This document shows, piece by piece, positions 26,103 through 35,322 of a stretch of 64,000 bases of DNA. This stretch comes from Flavobacterium jumunjinense (GTDB taxonomy: Bacteria; Bacteroidota; Bacteroidia; Flavobacteriales; Flavobacteriaceae). Both the position numbers and the translations under genes were made by a program. Location: contig NZ_CP091285.1 of NCBI RefSeq assembly GCF_021650975.2, positions 992,001 through 1,056,000 of the forward strand, read 5' to 3'. Below the pieces are notes generated by a model, which was given only the letters and a program-made list of their open reading frames with translations, was not told where the DNA came from and searched no databases. Each line of letters starts with the position of its first letter. Position 1 is the stretch's first letter.

Positions 26103-26582
26103 ATGATAATTAGAAAAGGAAGTATTGAAGACATGGCTGCTGTTCTAGAACTTATTAAAGAACTTGCAGTGTTTGAGAAAGAGCCCGAAGCTGTTATTAT
26201 TTCTCTAAAAGATTTACAACGTGATGGTTTTTCTGAAAATCCTCTTTTTAAAACTTTTGTTGCCGAGGTAGACAATGAAATTATTGGTGTAGCTCTTTAC
26301 TATTATCGCTATTCAACATGGAAAGGAAGAACAATTCATTTAGAAGATTTGGTCGTTAGAGAAAACAAAAGAGGCACTGGAGCAGGTTTTGCATTATATT
26401 CAGAAATCATTAAGCAAGGAAAAAAAGACAATGTTAAACGAATTGAATGGAATGTTTTAGATTGGAATACTAATGCAGTAAAATTCTATGAAAAAAGTGG
26501 TGCTAAAATATTAGACGACTGGAAAGTGGTTCAAATGGATGAAAATGGAATCAATAAATTCTTAGAAAAAAGTACTATTTAA
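26103..26582 (+). CDS. GNAT-family N-acetyltransferase, diamine acetyltransferase-like
   Basis: 159 residues. GNAT fold with acetyl-CoA loop VRENKRGTGAGFALYSEI (R/Q-x-x-G-x-G/A type) at about 89-106, and the NAVKFYEKSGAKIL motif near the C-terminus. The segments YYYRYSTWKGRTIHLEDLVV and EWNVLDWN closely match the spermidine/spermine N-acetyltransferase subgroup, which also acetylates thialysine-type amines. A polyamine or small amine is therefore the likely substrate. It lies 25 bp before the aspartate kinase gene and is probably cotranscribed. Confidence 0.88.
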   Translation: MIIRKGSIEDMAAVLELIKELAVFEKEPEAVIISLKDLQRDGFSENPLFKTFVAEVDNEIIGVALYYYRYSTWKGRTIHLEDLVVRENKRGTGAGFALYSEIIKQGKKDNVKRIEWNVLDWNTNAVKFYEKSGAKILDDWKVVQMDENGINKFLEKSTI

Positions 26583-26607
26583 CTTTAAAATCTTAATACA
26601 ATTAAGA

Positions 26608-27861
26608 ATGAAAATCTTTAAATTTGGTGGAGCTTCTGTAAAAGATGCTAGTGGAGTTAAAAATGTAGCTTCAGTTTTAGAAAAAACGGGTCATGAAAAC
26701 AAGTTAATTATTATTTCGGCAATGGGCAAAACAACAAATGCTCTTGAAGAAGTAATAAAAAACTATGTTGAAAAATCAAACGAACTAAATGCTTCTGTTC
26801 AAGATGTTCGAAAGTATCATCAACAAATTTTACTAGACCTATTTAAAGATGAAGACCATGAAGTTTTTTTTGAGGTAAATGCTCATTTTGATGATTTAGA
26901 ATATTTTTTAAGGAGTAATAAATCACCTAATTACAATTTCGTTTACGATCAAATTGTAAGTTATGGTGAAATTGTTTCAACAACAATAGTTAGTCATTAT
27001 TTTAATTATAAAGGATTAAAAAATACTTGGCTAGATGTTCGTAATTTTATAAAAACAGACGTTACTTATAGAGATGCAAATGTTCATTGGGATCAAACAG
27101 AGCTATTAATCACTAAAAAAATAGAAAAAAACACGCTATATGTTACTCAAGGTTTTCTAGGTTCAGACCCAAATAATTTCACAACAACCTTAGGAAGAGA
27201 AGGTTCTGATTATACTGCTGCAATTTTCGCTTATTGCTTAGGTGCAGAAAGTGTAACCATTTGGAAAGATGTTCCTGGTGTATTAAATGGTGACCCTAGG
27301 TATTTTGAAGACACTATTTTGTTAAATCAAATTTCTTATAGAGAAGCGATTGAATTAGCTTTCTACGGAGCAAGTGTTATCCATCCGAAAACTTTACAAC
27401 CATTACAAAGAAAAGAAATTCCTTTATTTGTAAAATCATTTATAAATCCATTACTTCCTGGAACAAGTGTTTCAAAGGGTCTAGACTTAGAACCTCATCT
27501 ACCTTGTTATATCATTAAGAAGAATCAACTTTTATTATCGCTATCTTCTTTAGATTTTTCATTTATAATGGAAGAGCATATTAGTGAAATTTTTTCGCTA
27601 TTCCATCAATACAAGCTAAAAGTAAACTTAATACAAAACTCAGCAATTAGTTTTTCTGTTTGCATTGAAGATAAGTTCAACAATTTCAACAAAGTTAAAG
27701 AAGTTCTGGAAAAGAAATTTAAAATTTCATATAATGAAAATGTATCCCTTTATACAATAAGACATTTCAACGTGGATGCATCTAAAGTAGTAGAAACAAA
27801 TAAAACTGTACTATTAAAACAAGTTTCGAGAGAGACGATGCAGATTATAACAAAAGAATAG
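26608..27861 (+). CDS. Aspartate kinase (monofunctional)
   Basis: 417 residues. Amino-acid kinase domain with KFGGASVKDA at 5-14, the Asp-binding FTTTLGREGSDYTAA, and the WKDVPGVLNGDPR loop. A C-terminal ACT-like region (about 300-400) could give feedback control. It makes aspartyl phosphate for the Lys/Met/Thr/diaminopimelate branch. asd, the next step, is at 48156, far away. The hairpin at 27881-27950 ends the unit. Confidence 0.93.
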   Translation: MKIFKFGGASVKDASGVKNVASVLEKTGHENKLIIISAMGKTTNALEEVIKNYVEKSNELNASVQDVRKYHQQILLDLFKDEDHEVFFEVNAHFDDLEYFLRSNKSPNYNFVYDQIVSYGEIVSTTIVSHYFNYKGLKNTWLDVRNFIKTDVTYRDANVHWDQTELLITKKIEKNTLYVTQGFLGSDPNNFTTTLGREGSDYTAAIFAYCLGAESVTIWKDVPGVLNGDPRYFEDTILLNQISYREAIELAFYGASVIHPKTLQPLQRKEIPLFVKSFINPLLPGTSVSKGLDLEPHLPCYIIKKNQLLLSLSSLDFSFIMEEHISEIFSLFHQYKLKVNLIQNSAISFSVCIEDKFNNFNKVKEVLEKKFKISYNENVSLYTIRHFNVDASKVVETNKTVLLKQVSRETMQIITKE

Positions 27862-27880
27862 AAACTATTTAACCAATTAA

Positions 27881-27950
27881 AACCTTGCTGTATTAGCCTT
27901 TGAAGTACAAACTTGTAACTTCATTATTATGCTAATACAACAAGGTTTTT
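27881..27950 (+). terminator. Long two-tier hairpin after aspartate kinase gene
   Basis: Outer stem AACCTTG-c-TGTATTAGC (27881-27897) with GCTAATACA-a-CAAGGTT (27931-27947), and inner stem TGAAGTACAA with TTGTAACTTCA (27901-27923), then TTTTT. Likely terminator, but much longer than the others in this window. Confidence 0.6.
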
Positions 27951-28046
27951 ACTTTAAAACAAAACCAATCGGTTAAAAACTGAAATAAGAACTAAAAATT
28001 CACAGCAATAAATACTACTTTTGGAAAATTCGAGTTATACTACTAT

Positions 28047-31000
28047 ATGATGCAAAAGGGTTTTCTATGGATTTTTCTACTACTATTTTCGGGTGTTTTT
28101 GCACAGGACATAGAGACACTTTATAGTTCAAAAAAAATCATTACTTCTAAAGACACCATTTTCTTAGAAAAAACAAGTATAAATGAAGCATTTTTCGAGA
28201 TCATAAATAAAAGCGGAAAAATTATAGATTCTAGTTTTTATAAAATTGATTTTCAAAAAGGTTTTCTTTTATTCAATGCAAATTACACTACAAAAGACAC
28301 CCTAGAAGTAAACTATTTAAAATTACCCGATTTTCTAACTAAAGAATATTCTATTTATGATGATGCTGTAATTGTGCCTAATGAAGCGGGACAATTGTAT
28401 ACTATAAAAAAGGAAGACAGACAAAGTTTCAAACCTTTTGACGGATTAAACACTTCTGGAAGTATCTCTAGAGGAGTTACAATTGGAAACAATCAAAACA
28501 CTGTAACTAATTCTAATTTGGATTTACAAATTACAGGTAAAATTTCTGACAAGGTAAACCTTAGAGCCTCCATTCAAGACAGCAATATTCCACTTCAAGA
28601 AGGAGGATATTCTCAAAAACTAGACGAGTTCGATCAAATATTTATAGAATTATATTCCGATAAATGGGCTATTAGAGCAGGTGATTTATTTTTAGAGAAC
28701 AGACAATCCTCTTTTTTAAACTTTAATAAAAAAGTACAAGGCCTTTCTAGTCAATTTACATTAGGAACACCCGAAAACAAAACCTCTATATTTGCTGCAG
28801 CAGCGCTTGTTCGTGGACAATATTCAAGAAGCTCTTTCGTTGGACAAGAAGGAAACCAAGGTCCATATAAATTAAAAGGGAATAATGGCGAACTTTTCGT
28901 TTTGGTCATTTCTGGCTCCGAAAGTGTCTATGTTAATGGAATATTATTAAAAAGAGGAGAGAATAATGATTATATTATTGACTACAACGCGGGTGAAATA
29001 ATCTTTACTTCATTATTTCCAATAACCTCAGAAATGAGAATTTCTATTGAATACCAATATACAGATAGAAATTTCACAAGATTCTTAGCTTATTCAGGCA
29101 TAATGCATGAAAAAGAAAATTTCAAAATTGGTGGTTATATCTATTCTGAGAATGATGTAAAAAATCAACCCCTTCAACAGAATTTATCAGAAGAACAAGT
29201 TGCTTTATTAAAAGAAGCTGGCGATGATCAATCTTTAATGAATGCGCCTTCTGCATATTTAGACTCCTATTCTGAAAACAAGATTCTATATAAAAAAACA
29301 GTTATTGGAGTCACTGAAACATTTGAATTCTCAAACAATCCCGACGACGAATTGTATAATGTTCGTTTTACTTTTGTTGGAGAAAATTTAGGAAACTATC
29401 TTTTAACAAATAGCAATACGATTGGCAAAATCTACGAATACATTGCGCCATTAGCTGGAATACCTCAAGGAAATTTCGAACCTATAGTTCCATTAATTGC
29501 TCCAACAAAAATTCAAATCGCAACTATTTTAGGCGACTACTCACCTTCTGAGAAAACAAAAATTGCTTTCGAAATAGCAGTAAGCAATAATGACAAAAAT
29601 CTATATTCACCAATTGACGATGAAAACAACAAAGGTGTTGCTGCAAAAATAAACGGAAATAAAAGACTTTATACAGGGAAATATGACGTTTCTACTTTTT
29701 TAGATTTCCAATTAGTAAACAAAGACTTCAAAACCATTGAACGCTTATATAATATCGAATTTAATCGCGATTGGAATTTAAATACTCCACTAGGCAATCA
29801 AACATTATTATCAACAGGTTTCGATTTCAACTTAAAAAAGAATGGAACTGCAAAATATCAATTTGAAAAATTAGATTTTTCAAGAAACTTCTCCGGTTCA
29901 AAGCACACCATCTACTCTAGTTTAAAGTTTAAAAAAACCACTTTCAACACTAATTTTAGCGCTCTAAAAAGCACTAGTGATTATGCGAATTCAAAATTCA
30001 TCCGAAATCAATCAAGAGCGAAACACCATTTTAATAAAAACTGGATTGGTGTTTCTTTTCGTATGGAAAACAATGAAGAAAAATTAAACTCAACCAACGA
30101 GTTCAGTAATTCAAGCCAACGCTTTATAGAGTATGGAACCTTCATAGGCCGAGGAGATTCTACCAAAACATATGTTGAGTTGGGCTATTTAAACAGAGCC
30201 AATGACAGTATTAAAAACGGATTCCTAAAAAAAGTAAATCAATCCGATTCGTACTATATCAAATCACAACTAATTAAAAACGAACAAAGCAACCTAAGTA
30301 TTTACATTAATTATAGAAATTTAAAATACGAAGAATCAACACGAAAAGATGAGTCTTCATTAAACTCTAGAATTCTCTACAGCACCTCTTTTTTTAAAGA
30401 TCTTATTCGTAGTGCAACAACCTACGAAACCACTTCTGGAACAATTGCACAACAAGAATTTACCTATTTAGAAGTTGAACCAGGACAAGGAGTCTATACT
30501 TGGAATGATTATAACGGTAATAACATTCAAGAACTCCAAGAGTTTGAAATTGCTCCGTTTCCAGATCAAGCAAAATATGTTAGAATATTTCTACCGAATC
30601 AGATTTTCATTAGAACACATCAAAATAAATTTTCTCAATCACTAAACTTTAACGGAAGTGTTTGGCAAAATGAATCTGGTATAAAGAAAACACTTTCCTA
30701 TTTCTACAACCAAACTTCCTTCTTAATTGAGCGAAAAATTATTAGAGATCAAAGTAATTTCGATTTAAATCCTTTTTCAGACAACAAAAACAATATTGGT
30801 CTAAATAACAGTTTCAGAAATAGTCTTTTTTTCAATAGAGGAAAACAAAAACATTCAACGACTTATACTTTTTTAAACAATCAATCCAAGAGCTTATTAA
30901 ACATTGGATCGCAAGAAAATAAAATTTACACTCACCAATTGCAATATACTCATTTAGTAGAAAAAAGTTGGTTAACACAAATTAATGGAAGCAGAAGTAA

Positions 31001-31445
31001 ATCGAAAAACACATCCGAAAACTATAGTAGCCGTAACTACATCATAAACAGTTATGATATAACTCCAAAACTTTCTTATTTATTCTCTAAAAATGCTAGT
31101 TGGGACATCTTTTATCAACATAAAGACTTAAAAAACACAATAAATAATTTAGAAACACTAAAACAAAGTAGAATGGGAACATCCTTTTCCTTTAGCGGAG
31201 AAAAAGGATTCACTTTAAATGGAGAATATTCATTCTACAACAACAAGTTCAATGGTAACTCTTTATCTCCAGTAGCATTTCAAATGCTACAAGGTCTTCA
31301 AGCAGGGAAAAATAGCGTTTGGCGATTATTTTTACAGAAAAATATCACTCAATATTTAGACTTAAACATTAACTATCAAGGAAGAAAATCAGAAACAAGT
31401 AAAGCAATTCATAATGGAAGCATACAGTTAAGAGCTTATTTTTAA
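28047..31445 (+). CDS. Large probable outer-membrane beta-barrel protein
   Basis: 1132 residues. Signal peptide ending at VFAQ (about 20). The sequence is rich in alternating aromatic/polar strands and ends in an aromatic residue (QLRAYF), typical of outer-membrane barrels. Residues about 135-230 (GNNQNTVTNSNLDLQITGKI, then SIQDSNIPLQEGGYSQKLDEFD and GDLFLENRQSSFLNFNKKVQG) resemble, from memory, a repeated segment of the T9SS translocon barrel SprA; the present protein is far shorter, so it would be a relative at most. The gene directly downstream encodes a T9SS type B cargo. The last ~45 codons were duplicated along with that gene (see 35118-35255). Function unknown. Confidence 0.7.
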   Translation: MMQKGFLWIFLLLFSGVFAQDIETLYSSKKIITSKDTIFLEKTSINEAFFEIINKSGKIIDSSFYKIDFQKGFLLFNANYTTKDTLEVNYLKLPDFLTKEYSIYDDAVIVPNEAGQLYTIKKEDRQSFKPFDGLNTSGSISRGVTIGNNQNTVTNSNLDLQITGKISDKVNLRASIQDSNIPLQEGGYSQKLDEFDQIFIELYSDKWAIRAGDLFLENRQSSFLNFNKKVQGLSSQFTLGTPENKTSIFAAAALVRGQYSRSSFVGQEGNQGPYKLKGNNGELFVLVISGSESVYVNGILLKRGENNDYIIDYNAGEIIFTSLFPITSEMRISIEYQYTDRNFTRFLAYSGIMHEKENFKIGGYIYSENDVKNQPLQQNLSEEQVALLKEAGDDQSLMNAPSAYLDSYSENKILYKKTVIGVTETFEFSNNPDDELYNVRFTFVGENLGNYLLTNSNTIGKIYEYIAPLAGIPQGNFEPIVPLIAPTKIQIATILGDYSPSEKTKIAFEIAVSNNDKNLYSPIDDENNKGVAAKINGNKRLYTGKYDVSTFLDFQLVNKDFKTIERLYNIEFNRDWNLNTPLGNQTLLSTGFDFNLKKNGTAKYQFEKLDFSRNFSGSKHTIYSSLKFKKTTFNTNFSALKSTSDYANSKFIRNQSRAKHHFNKNWIGVSFRMENNEEKLNSTNEFSNSSQRFIEYGTFIGRGDSTKTYVELGYLNRANDSIKNGFLKKVNQSDSYYIKSQLIKNEQSNLSIYINYRNLKYEESTRKDESSLNSRILYSTSFFKDLIRSATTYETTSGTIAQQEFTYLEVEPGQGVYTWNDYNGNNIQELQEFEIAPFPDQAKYVRIFLPNQIFIRTHQNKFSQSLNFNGSVWQNESGIKKTLSYFYNQTSFLIERKIIRDQSNFDLNPFSDNKNNIGLNNSFRNSLFFNRGKQKHSTTYTFLNNQSKSLLNIGSQENKIYTHQLQYTHLVEKSWLTQINGSRSKSKNTSENYSSRNYIINSYDITPKLSYLFSKNASWDIFYQHKDLKNTINNLETLKQSRMGTSFSFSGEKGFTLNGEYSFYNNKFNGNSLSPVAFQMLQGLQAGKNSVWRLFLQKNITQYLDLNINYQGRKSETSKAIHNGSIQLRAYF

Positions 31446-34400
31446 CATTTTAACAAAATTAATCCACTAAACTCACTAACTTTACTGGTTTTAATTTTTG
31501 ACCCAATAAAAATGAAGAAATTAGCTGTTCTATTAACCCTTCTATTTTCAAGTTTATTTTCTTTTGCGCAACTAAGCAATAAACATTGGCTACCACCCTT
31601 ACATGCTAGGACCAACGGACTCGTTAGTGATCATTATATCTACTTATCCACTCCCAATCCAACTCCATTCCCTGTAACTGTTACAACTGGAAATGGAACA
31701 CCAATTAATGGATCTCCTTTTATAATTTCTCAAGCAAACCCGATGAGAGTATTGATTGGAAACGCACAACCTTCACCTATGTTTATTGACATTTCTGACG
31801 TAAACTCTATTGAATCTGACAAAGGGCTAATCCTTGAGGGCTTAAAAGATTTTTATGTAAGCTTTAGAGTTCGTTCTGGAAATCATGCAGAAATTTTGGT
31901 CTCTAAAGGAAAAACAGGAAAAGGAACAAATTTCCGATTAGGAAGTCTTCCACAACAATACGATACTTCTATTAGAAATTTTGTTTCAAGTTTCATGGCT
32001 ACTGAAGATAATACTAATGTAAACCTATCTGACTATGATTCAGGTGTAACTTTTTTATCTGGCACAGGAAATATAACTTTAAGTAGCCAAACTTTTACTT
32101 TAAATAAAGGACAAAGTGTTGTTGTTTCTGGAGACACAGATACTCTTGCAAACCTTACTGGTTTTGTTGGAGCTCTTTTAACATCAGATAAGCCTATTGT
32201 TGTAAATACTGGAAATGCAACAGCAGGAATTGCACCAGCTGACCCAGCTGACCCATTTTTTTCTGGTCAAGACTTTAACTTAGATCAAATTGTACCTTTT
32301 GATCAAATTGGAAATCAATATATTGTTGTAAAAGGTAACGGTAGTAACAGATCCGAATTACCATTAATCATAGCAACTCAAGACAACACAGAGGTATTTG
32401 TCAATGGAAACACTTTACCAATTGTAACATTAAATGCTGGCGATTATTTTCTAATACCTACAAATAATTACCAAGGCACTTCAAACAATAGTAATATGTA
32501 CATTGAAAGTAACAACCCTATATACGTCTATCAAGTGTTAGCAGGAAGTGAAAGCGATGCAACAACAGGCTTAAACTTCATCCCACCTTTGAGTTGTTAT
32601 TGGCAAAGAAAAGTAGACATGATTCCTGATTATAACATAATAGGTAATACCCTCTATGCACAAAGTAAAATCATAATTGTAACAGAATCGGGTTCACAAG
32701 TACTCGTAAATAACAATCCAATTATAGGTGCATCACAGGCCGTACAAGGAAACTCAGGCTGGATAACCTATAGAATCAACGGTCCGTCGCAAAATATTGT
32801 TGTAGAATCAACAGGAGCATTAGCTGTAGGTGTTTTTGGAACTGATGGAAATGCTGCTGGTTTTGGAGGCTATTTTTCTGGTTTTGGAGGAGAACCTGAA
32901 GACACCAATATTACAATATGCTCAAACAGTGTCATTGATCTACTTGATGCAATTGAAGGAAATCCAATTACTGGAGGATTCTGGACACCAAGTTTAAATA
33001 GTGGAACAAACATTTTTGATGCGACCTTAGATAGTCAAGGGGAATATTTATATAGCTATGACATTACCTGTGATGGAATTACAATTCCCGAAACAGTAAC
33101 TATAAATGTTTCATTTGAACAACTCCCTTTTGCAGGAACAGACACCACAAAATCATTTTGTGCATCCGAAAGTCCATTTAATTTATTTACACTTCTTGGA
33201 ACAACTGACAATTCTGGAAACTGGACATTAAATGGAGTACCTAGAACAAATGGTTTCATAGACCCTAGCATAGACTCAGCAGGAGATTACATATACACAA
33301 TACCTGCAACTTCAGCTTGTGAAGCTGTTTCTGCAACAGTTAGCGTAGATATATACACCTCACTACAATTAGCAAATACTATTACCGACATTGAAACGTG
33401 TGATGATGCTATAGATGGAGATACAAGCGGTGAATCTTTATTTACCCTAACAGACAGAGACAATCAAATAACAGATAATGCAGCTGGATTAACAGTAAAA
33501 TATTACGAAAATCAAACAGACGCAGAAAATAACGCTACTAACAACATCACTTCAATTAGAGCTACCACAGGAAAAACAATCTATTTCAGATTAGAAAATC
33601 CAGATGGATGTTTTGTTGTAGATTCCTTTAGTCTAATCGTAAATCCATTACCCATAATCGACAACATTGTAACACTAAGTCAATGTGATACAGATAACGA
33701 CGCTATAACCGATTTTAATTTAACGCAAGCAAATAGTATTATTTCATCTGATGCAAATCTTATTTTTAGCTACCATTTAACACAATTAGGTGCGCAAAAT
33801 AACACAAACGTCATTACAAATACTACTAATTTCACAGCTCCAAACGGAACAGTAGTTTGGTCTAGGATAGAAACAACAAAAGGCTGTTTAAGAACTGCAA
33901 AAGTTAACCTTGCTGTATCAACAACAACACTTCCAAATACAACAAATTTTGATTTATATGGATGCGACAATTATATTAGCGATACTAATCCTGAAAATGA
34001 CGGTTTTCATTTGTTTAATTTTAACGACGCTACACCTTCATTAAATGCAATTGAATATTTTAAAAATCTATTTCCTATTAGTCAAAGACCCAATTTAGTA
34101 GTTACTTTTTACGAAAACGAAGCAGATGCATTAGCTGAAGAAAACAGAATTACAAACATTAGCAACTATAGAAACATCATTCAAGATACTCAATTAGTTT
34201 GGGTAAGAATAGACAGCAATCTAAATAATGCTTGTTTTGGACTAGGTGAATACCTAACATTACACGTTGTTCCAGTTCCAGAAATCAATCTTGGTGTAGA
34301 TTTCACACTTTGTGTAGACCCAATTACTGGACTTGGCTCTCAAGTTGTTGACGCAACAGCCACGGGAGGATCTGGCAATTATACTTATACTTGGACTCCA

Positions 34401-35105
34401 ACAAACCCTTCTACAGATAGTTCTGGAAACGAAAACCCTTTATTCACAATCACTCAAGCTGGAAGTTATTCAGTAATCGTAAGAGATAACACAACAAACT
34501 GTGAAAATTCCGATACTATAAACGTATTCTTTTCTTCTGAACCCGCACAATTTGAAGCAGACATAGTCAACCCTACTTTCTCTTCAGGTCTATCTACAAT
34601 TCAAGCTATAGCATCCGGAGGTTTCGGAACCTACGAATACAGTTTAGATCAAATTGAATGGCAAATTAGTCCAATTTTTACAAGTATTACAAATGGTAGT
34701 TATACCGTATATGTTAGAGATATTCAAGGTTGTGGAATGCTATCTTCTCGTTCACTATACGCTATTACCTACCCTAATTTCTTTACGCCAAACGGAGATG
34801 GCTACAATGAAACATGGAACATTTCTAATTTACCAATATCTTTTGAACCTAAAATTTATATTTTTGATAGATACGGAAAGTTAATTAAACAAATTGACCC
34901 ATACGGACAAGGTTGGAACGGTCGCTTCAATGGTCAAGAATTACCATCAACCGATTATTGGTTCATATTAGAATACAAAGAAAACGGAAAACCTAAAGAA
35001 TTTAAATCTCATTTCAGTTTAAAACGTTAATAATGGAAGGAAAAATAACAACTACTATTAATAATAAAATAGCAACAATTGCATTCTATCACCCTGCAGG
35101 AAATT
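31308..35105 (+). repeat. Tandem duplication, left copy (about 3.8 kb)
   Basis: The unit runs from the last ~45 codons of the beta-barrel gene through the giant T9SS type B gene to the first 24 codons of the enoyl-CoA hydratase-like gene. The right copy is 35118-38898. Confidence 0.9.
31512..35030 (+). CDS. Giant T9SS type B surface protein, copy A
   Basis: 1172 residues. Signal peptide (to about Ala19-Gln20). The N-terminal ~450 residues resemble the IgGFc-binding-protein N-terminal domain (VRSGNHAEILVSKGKTGKGTNFR-like segment, IESNNPIYVYQVLAG). The middle consists of Ig-like/PKD-like repeats, and the C-terminus is a T9SS type B (gliding-motility-associated) sorting domain: YPNFFTPNGDGYNETWNI, FDRYGKLIKQIDPYGQGWNG, ending in HFSLKR. 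It is probably an adhesin or surface polymer component. Copy B (35323) has an almost identical C-terminal half but a much more diverged N-terminal half. Proteins of this class usually need a PorP/SprF partner; none is adjacent. Confidence 0.9.
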   Translation: MKKLAVLLTLLFSSLFSFAQLSNKHWLPPLHARTNGLVSDHYIYLSTPNPTPFPVTVTTGNGTPINGSPFIISQANPMRVLIGNAQPSPMFIDISDVNSIESDKGLILEGLKDFYVSFRVRSGNHAEILVSKGKTGKGTNFRLGSLPQQYDTSIRNFVSSFMATEDNTNVNLSDYDSGVTFLSGTGNITLSSQTFTLNKGQSVVVSGDTDTLANLTGFVGALLTSDKPIVVNTGNATAGIAPADPADPFFSGQDFNLDQIVPFDQIGNQYIVVKGNGSNRSELPLIIATQDNTEVFVNGNTLPIVTLNAGDYFLIPTNNYQGTSNNSNMYIESNNPIYVYQVLAGSESDATTGLNFIPPLSCYWQRKVDMIPDYNIIGNTLYAQSKIIIVTESGSQVLVNNNPIIGASQAVQGNSGWITYRINGPSQNIVVESTGALAVGVFGTDGNAAGFGGYFSGFGGEPEDTNITICSNSVIDLLDAIEGNPITGGFWTPSLNSGTNIFDATLDSQGEYLYSYDITCDGITIPETVTINVSFEQLPFAGTDTTKSFCASESPFNLFTLLGTTDNSGNWTLNGVPRTNGFIDPSIDSAGDYIYTIPATSACEAVSATVSVDIYTSLQLANTITDIETCDDAIDGDTSGESLFTLTDRDNQITDNAAGLTVKYYENQTDAENNATNNITSIRATTGKTIYFRLENPDGCFVVDSFSLIVNPLPIIDNIVTLSQCDTDNDAITDFNLTQANSIISSDANLIFSYHLTQLGAQNNTNVITNTTNFTAPNGTVVWSRIETTKGCLRTAKVNLAVSTTTLPNTTNFDLYGCDNYISDTNPENDGFHLFNFNDATPSLNAIEYFKNLFPISQRPNLVVTFYENEADALAEENRITNISNYRNIIQDTQLVWVRIDSNLNNACFGLGEYLTLHVVPVPEINLGVDFTLCVDPITGLGSQVVDATATGGSGNYTYTWTPTNPSTDSSGNENPLFTITQAGSYSVIVRDNTTNCENSDTINVFFSSEPAQFEADIVNPTFSSGLSTIQAIASGGFGTYEYSLDQIEWQISPIFTSITNGSYTVYVRDIQGCGMLSSRSLYAITYPNFFTPNGDGYNETWNISNLPISFEPKIYIFDRYGKLIKQIDPYGQGWNGRFNGQELPSTDYWFILEYKENGKPKEFKSHFSLKR

Positions 35106-35125
35106 TATGTGGCCCGAAAAAATAG
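35033..35125 (+). pseudogene. Remnant: first 24 codons of the enoyl-CoA hydratase-like gene plus junk to a stop
   Basis: Codons 1-24 equal those of the intact gene at 38826. After GGAAATT at 35105 the match ends in 12 unrelated bases (35106-35117), and the frame stops at TAG 35123-35125. This is the left side of the duplication junction. Confidence 0.92.
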
Positions 35126-35255
35126 CGTCTGGCAATTATTTTTACAAAAAAACATTACTCAATATTTAGACTTAAACATTAACTATCAAGGAAAAAAATC
35201 AGAAACAAGTAAAGCAATTCATAATAGAAATACACAGTTAAGAGCTTATTTTTAA
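35118..35255 (+). pseudogene. Remnant: last ~45 codons of the beta-barrel gene
   Basis: Matches 31308-31445 with scattered substitutions (for example GTCTGG for GTTTGG) and keeps the same stop TAA. It lacks any start. It is followed by the same 67-bp intergenic region as before copy A, so copy B kept its own promoter region. Confidence 0.92.
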
Positions 35256-35322
35256 CATTTTAACAAAATTAATCCACTAAACTTACTAACTTTACTGGTT
35301 TTAATTTTTGACCCAATAAAAA

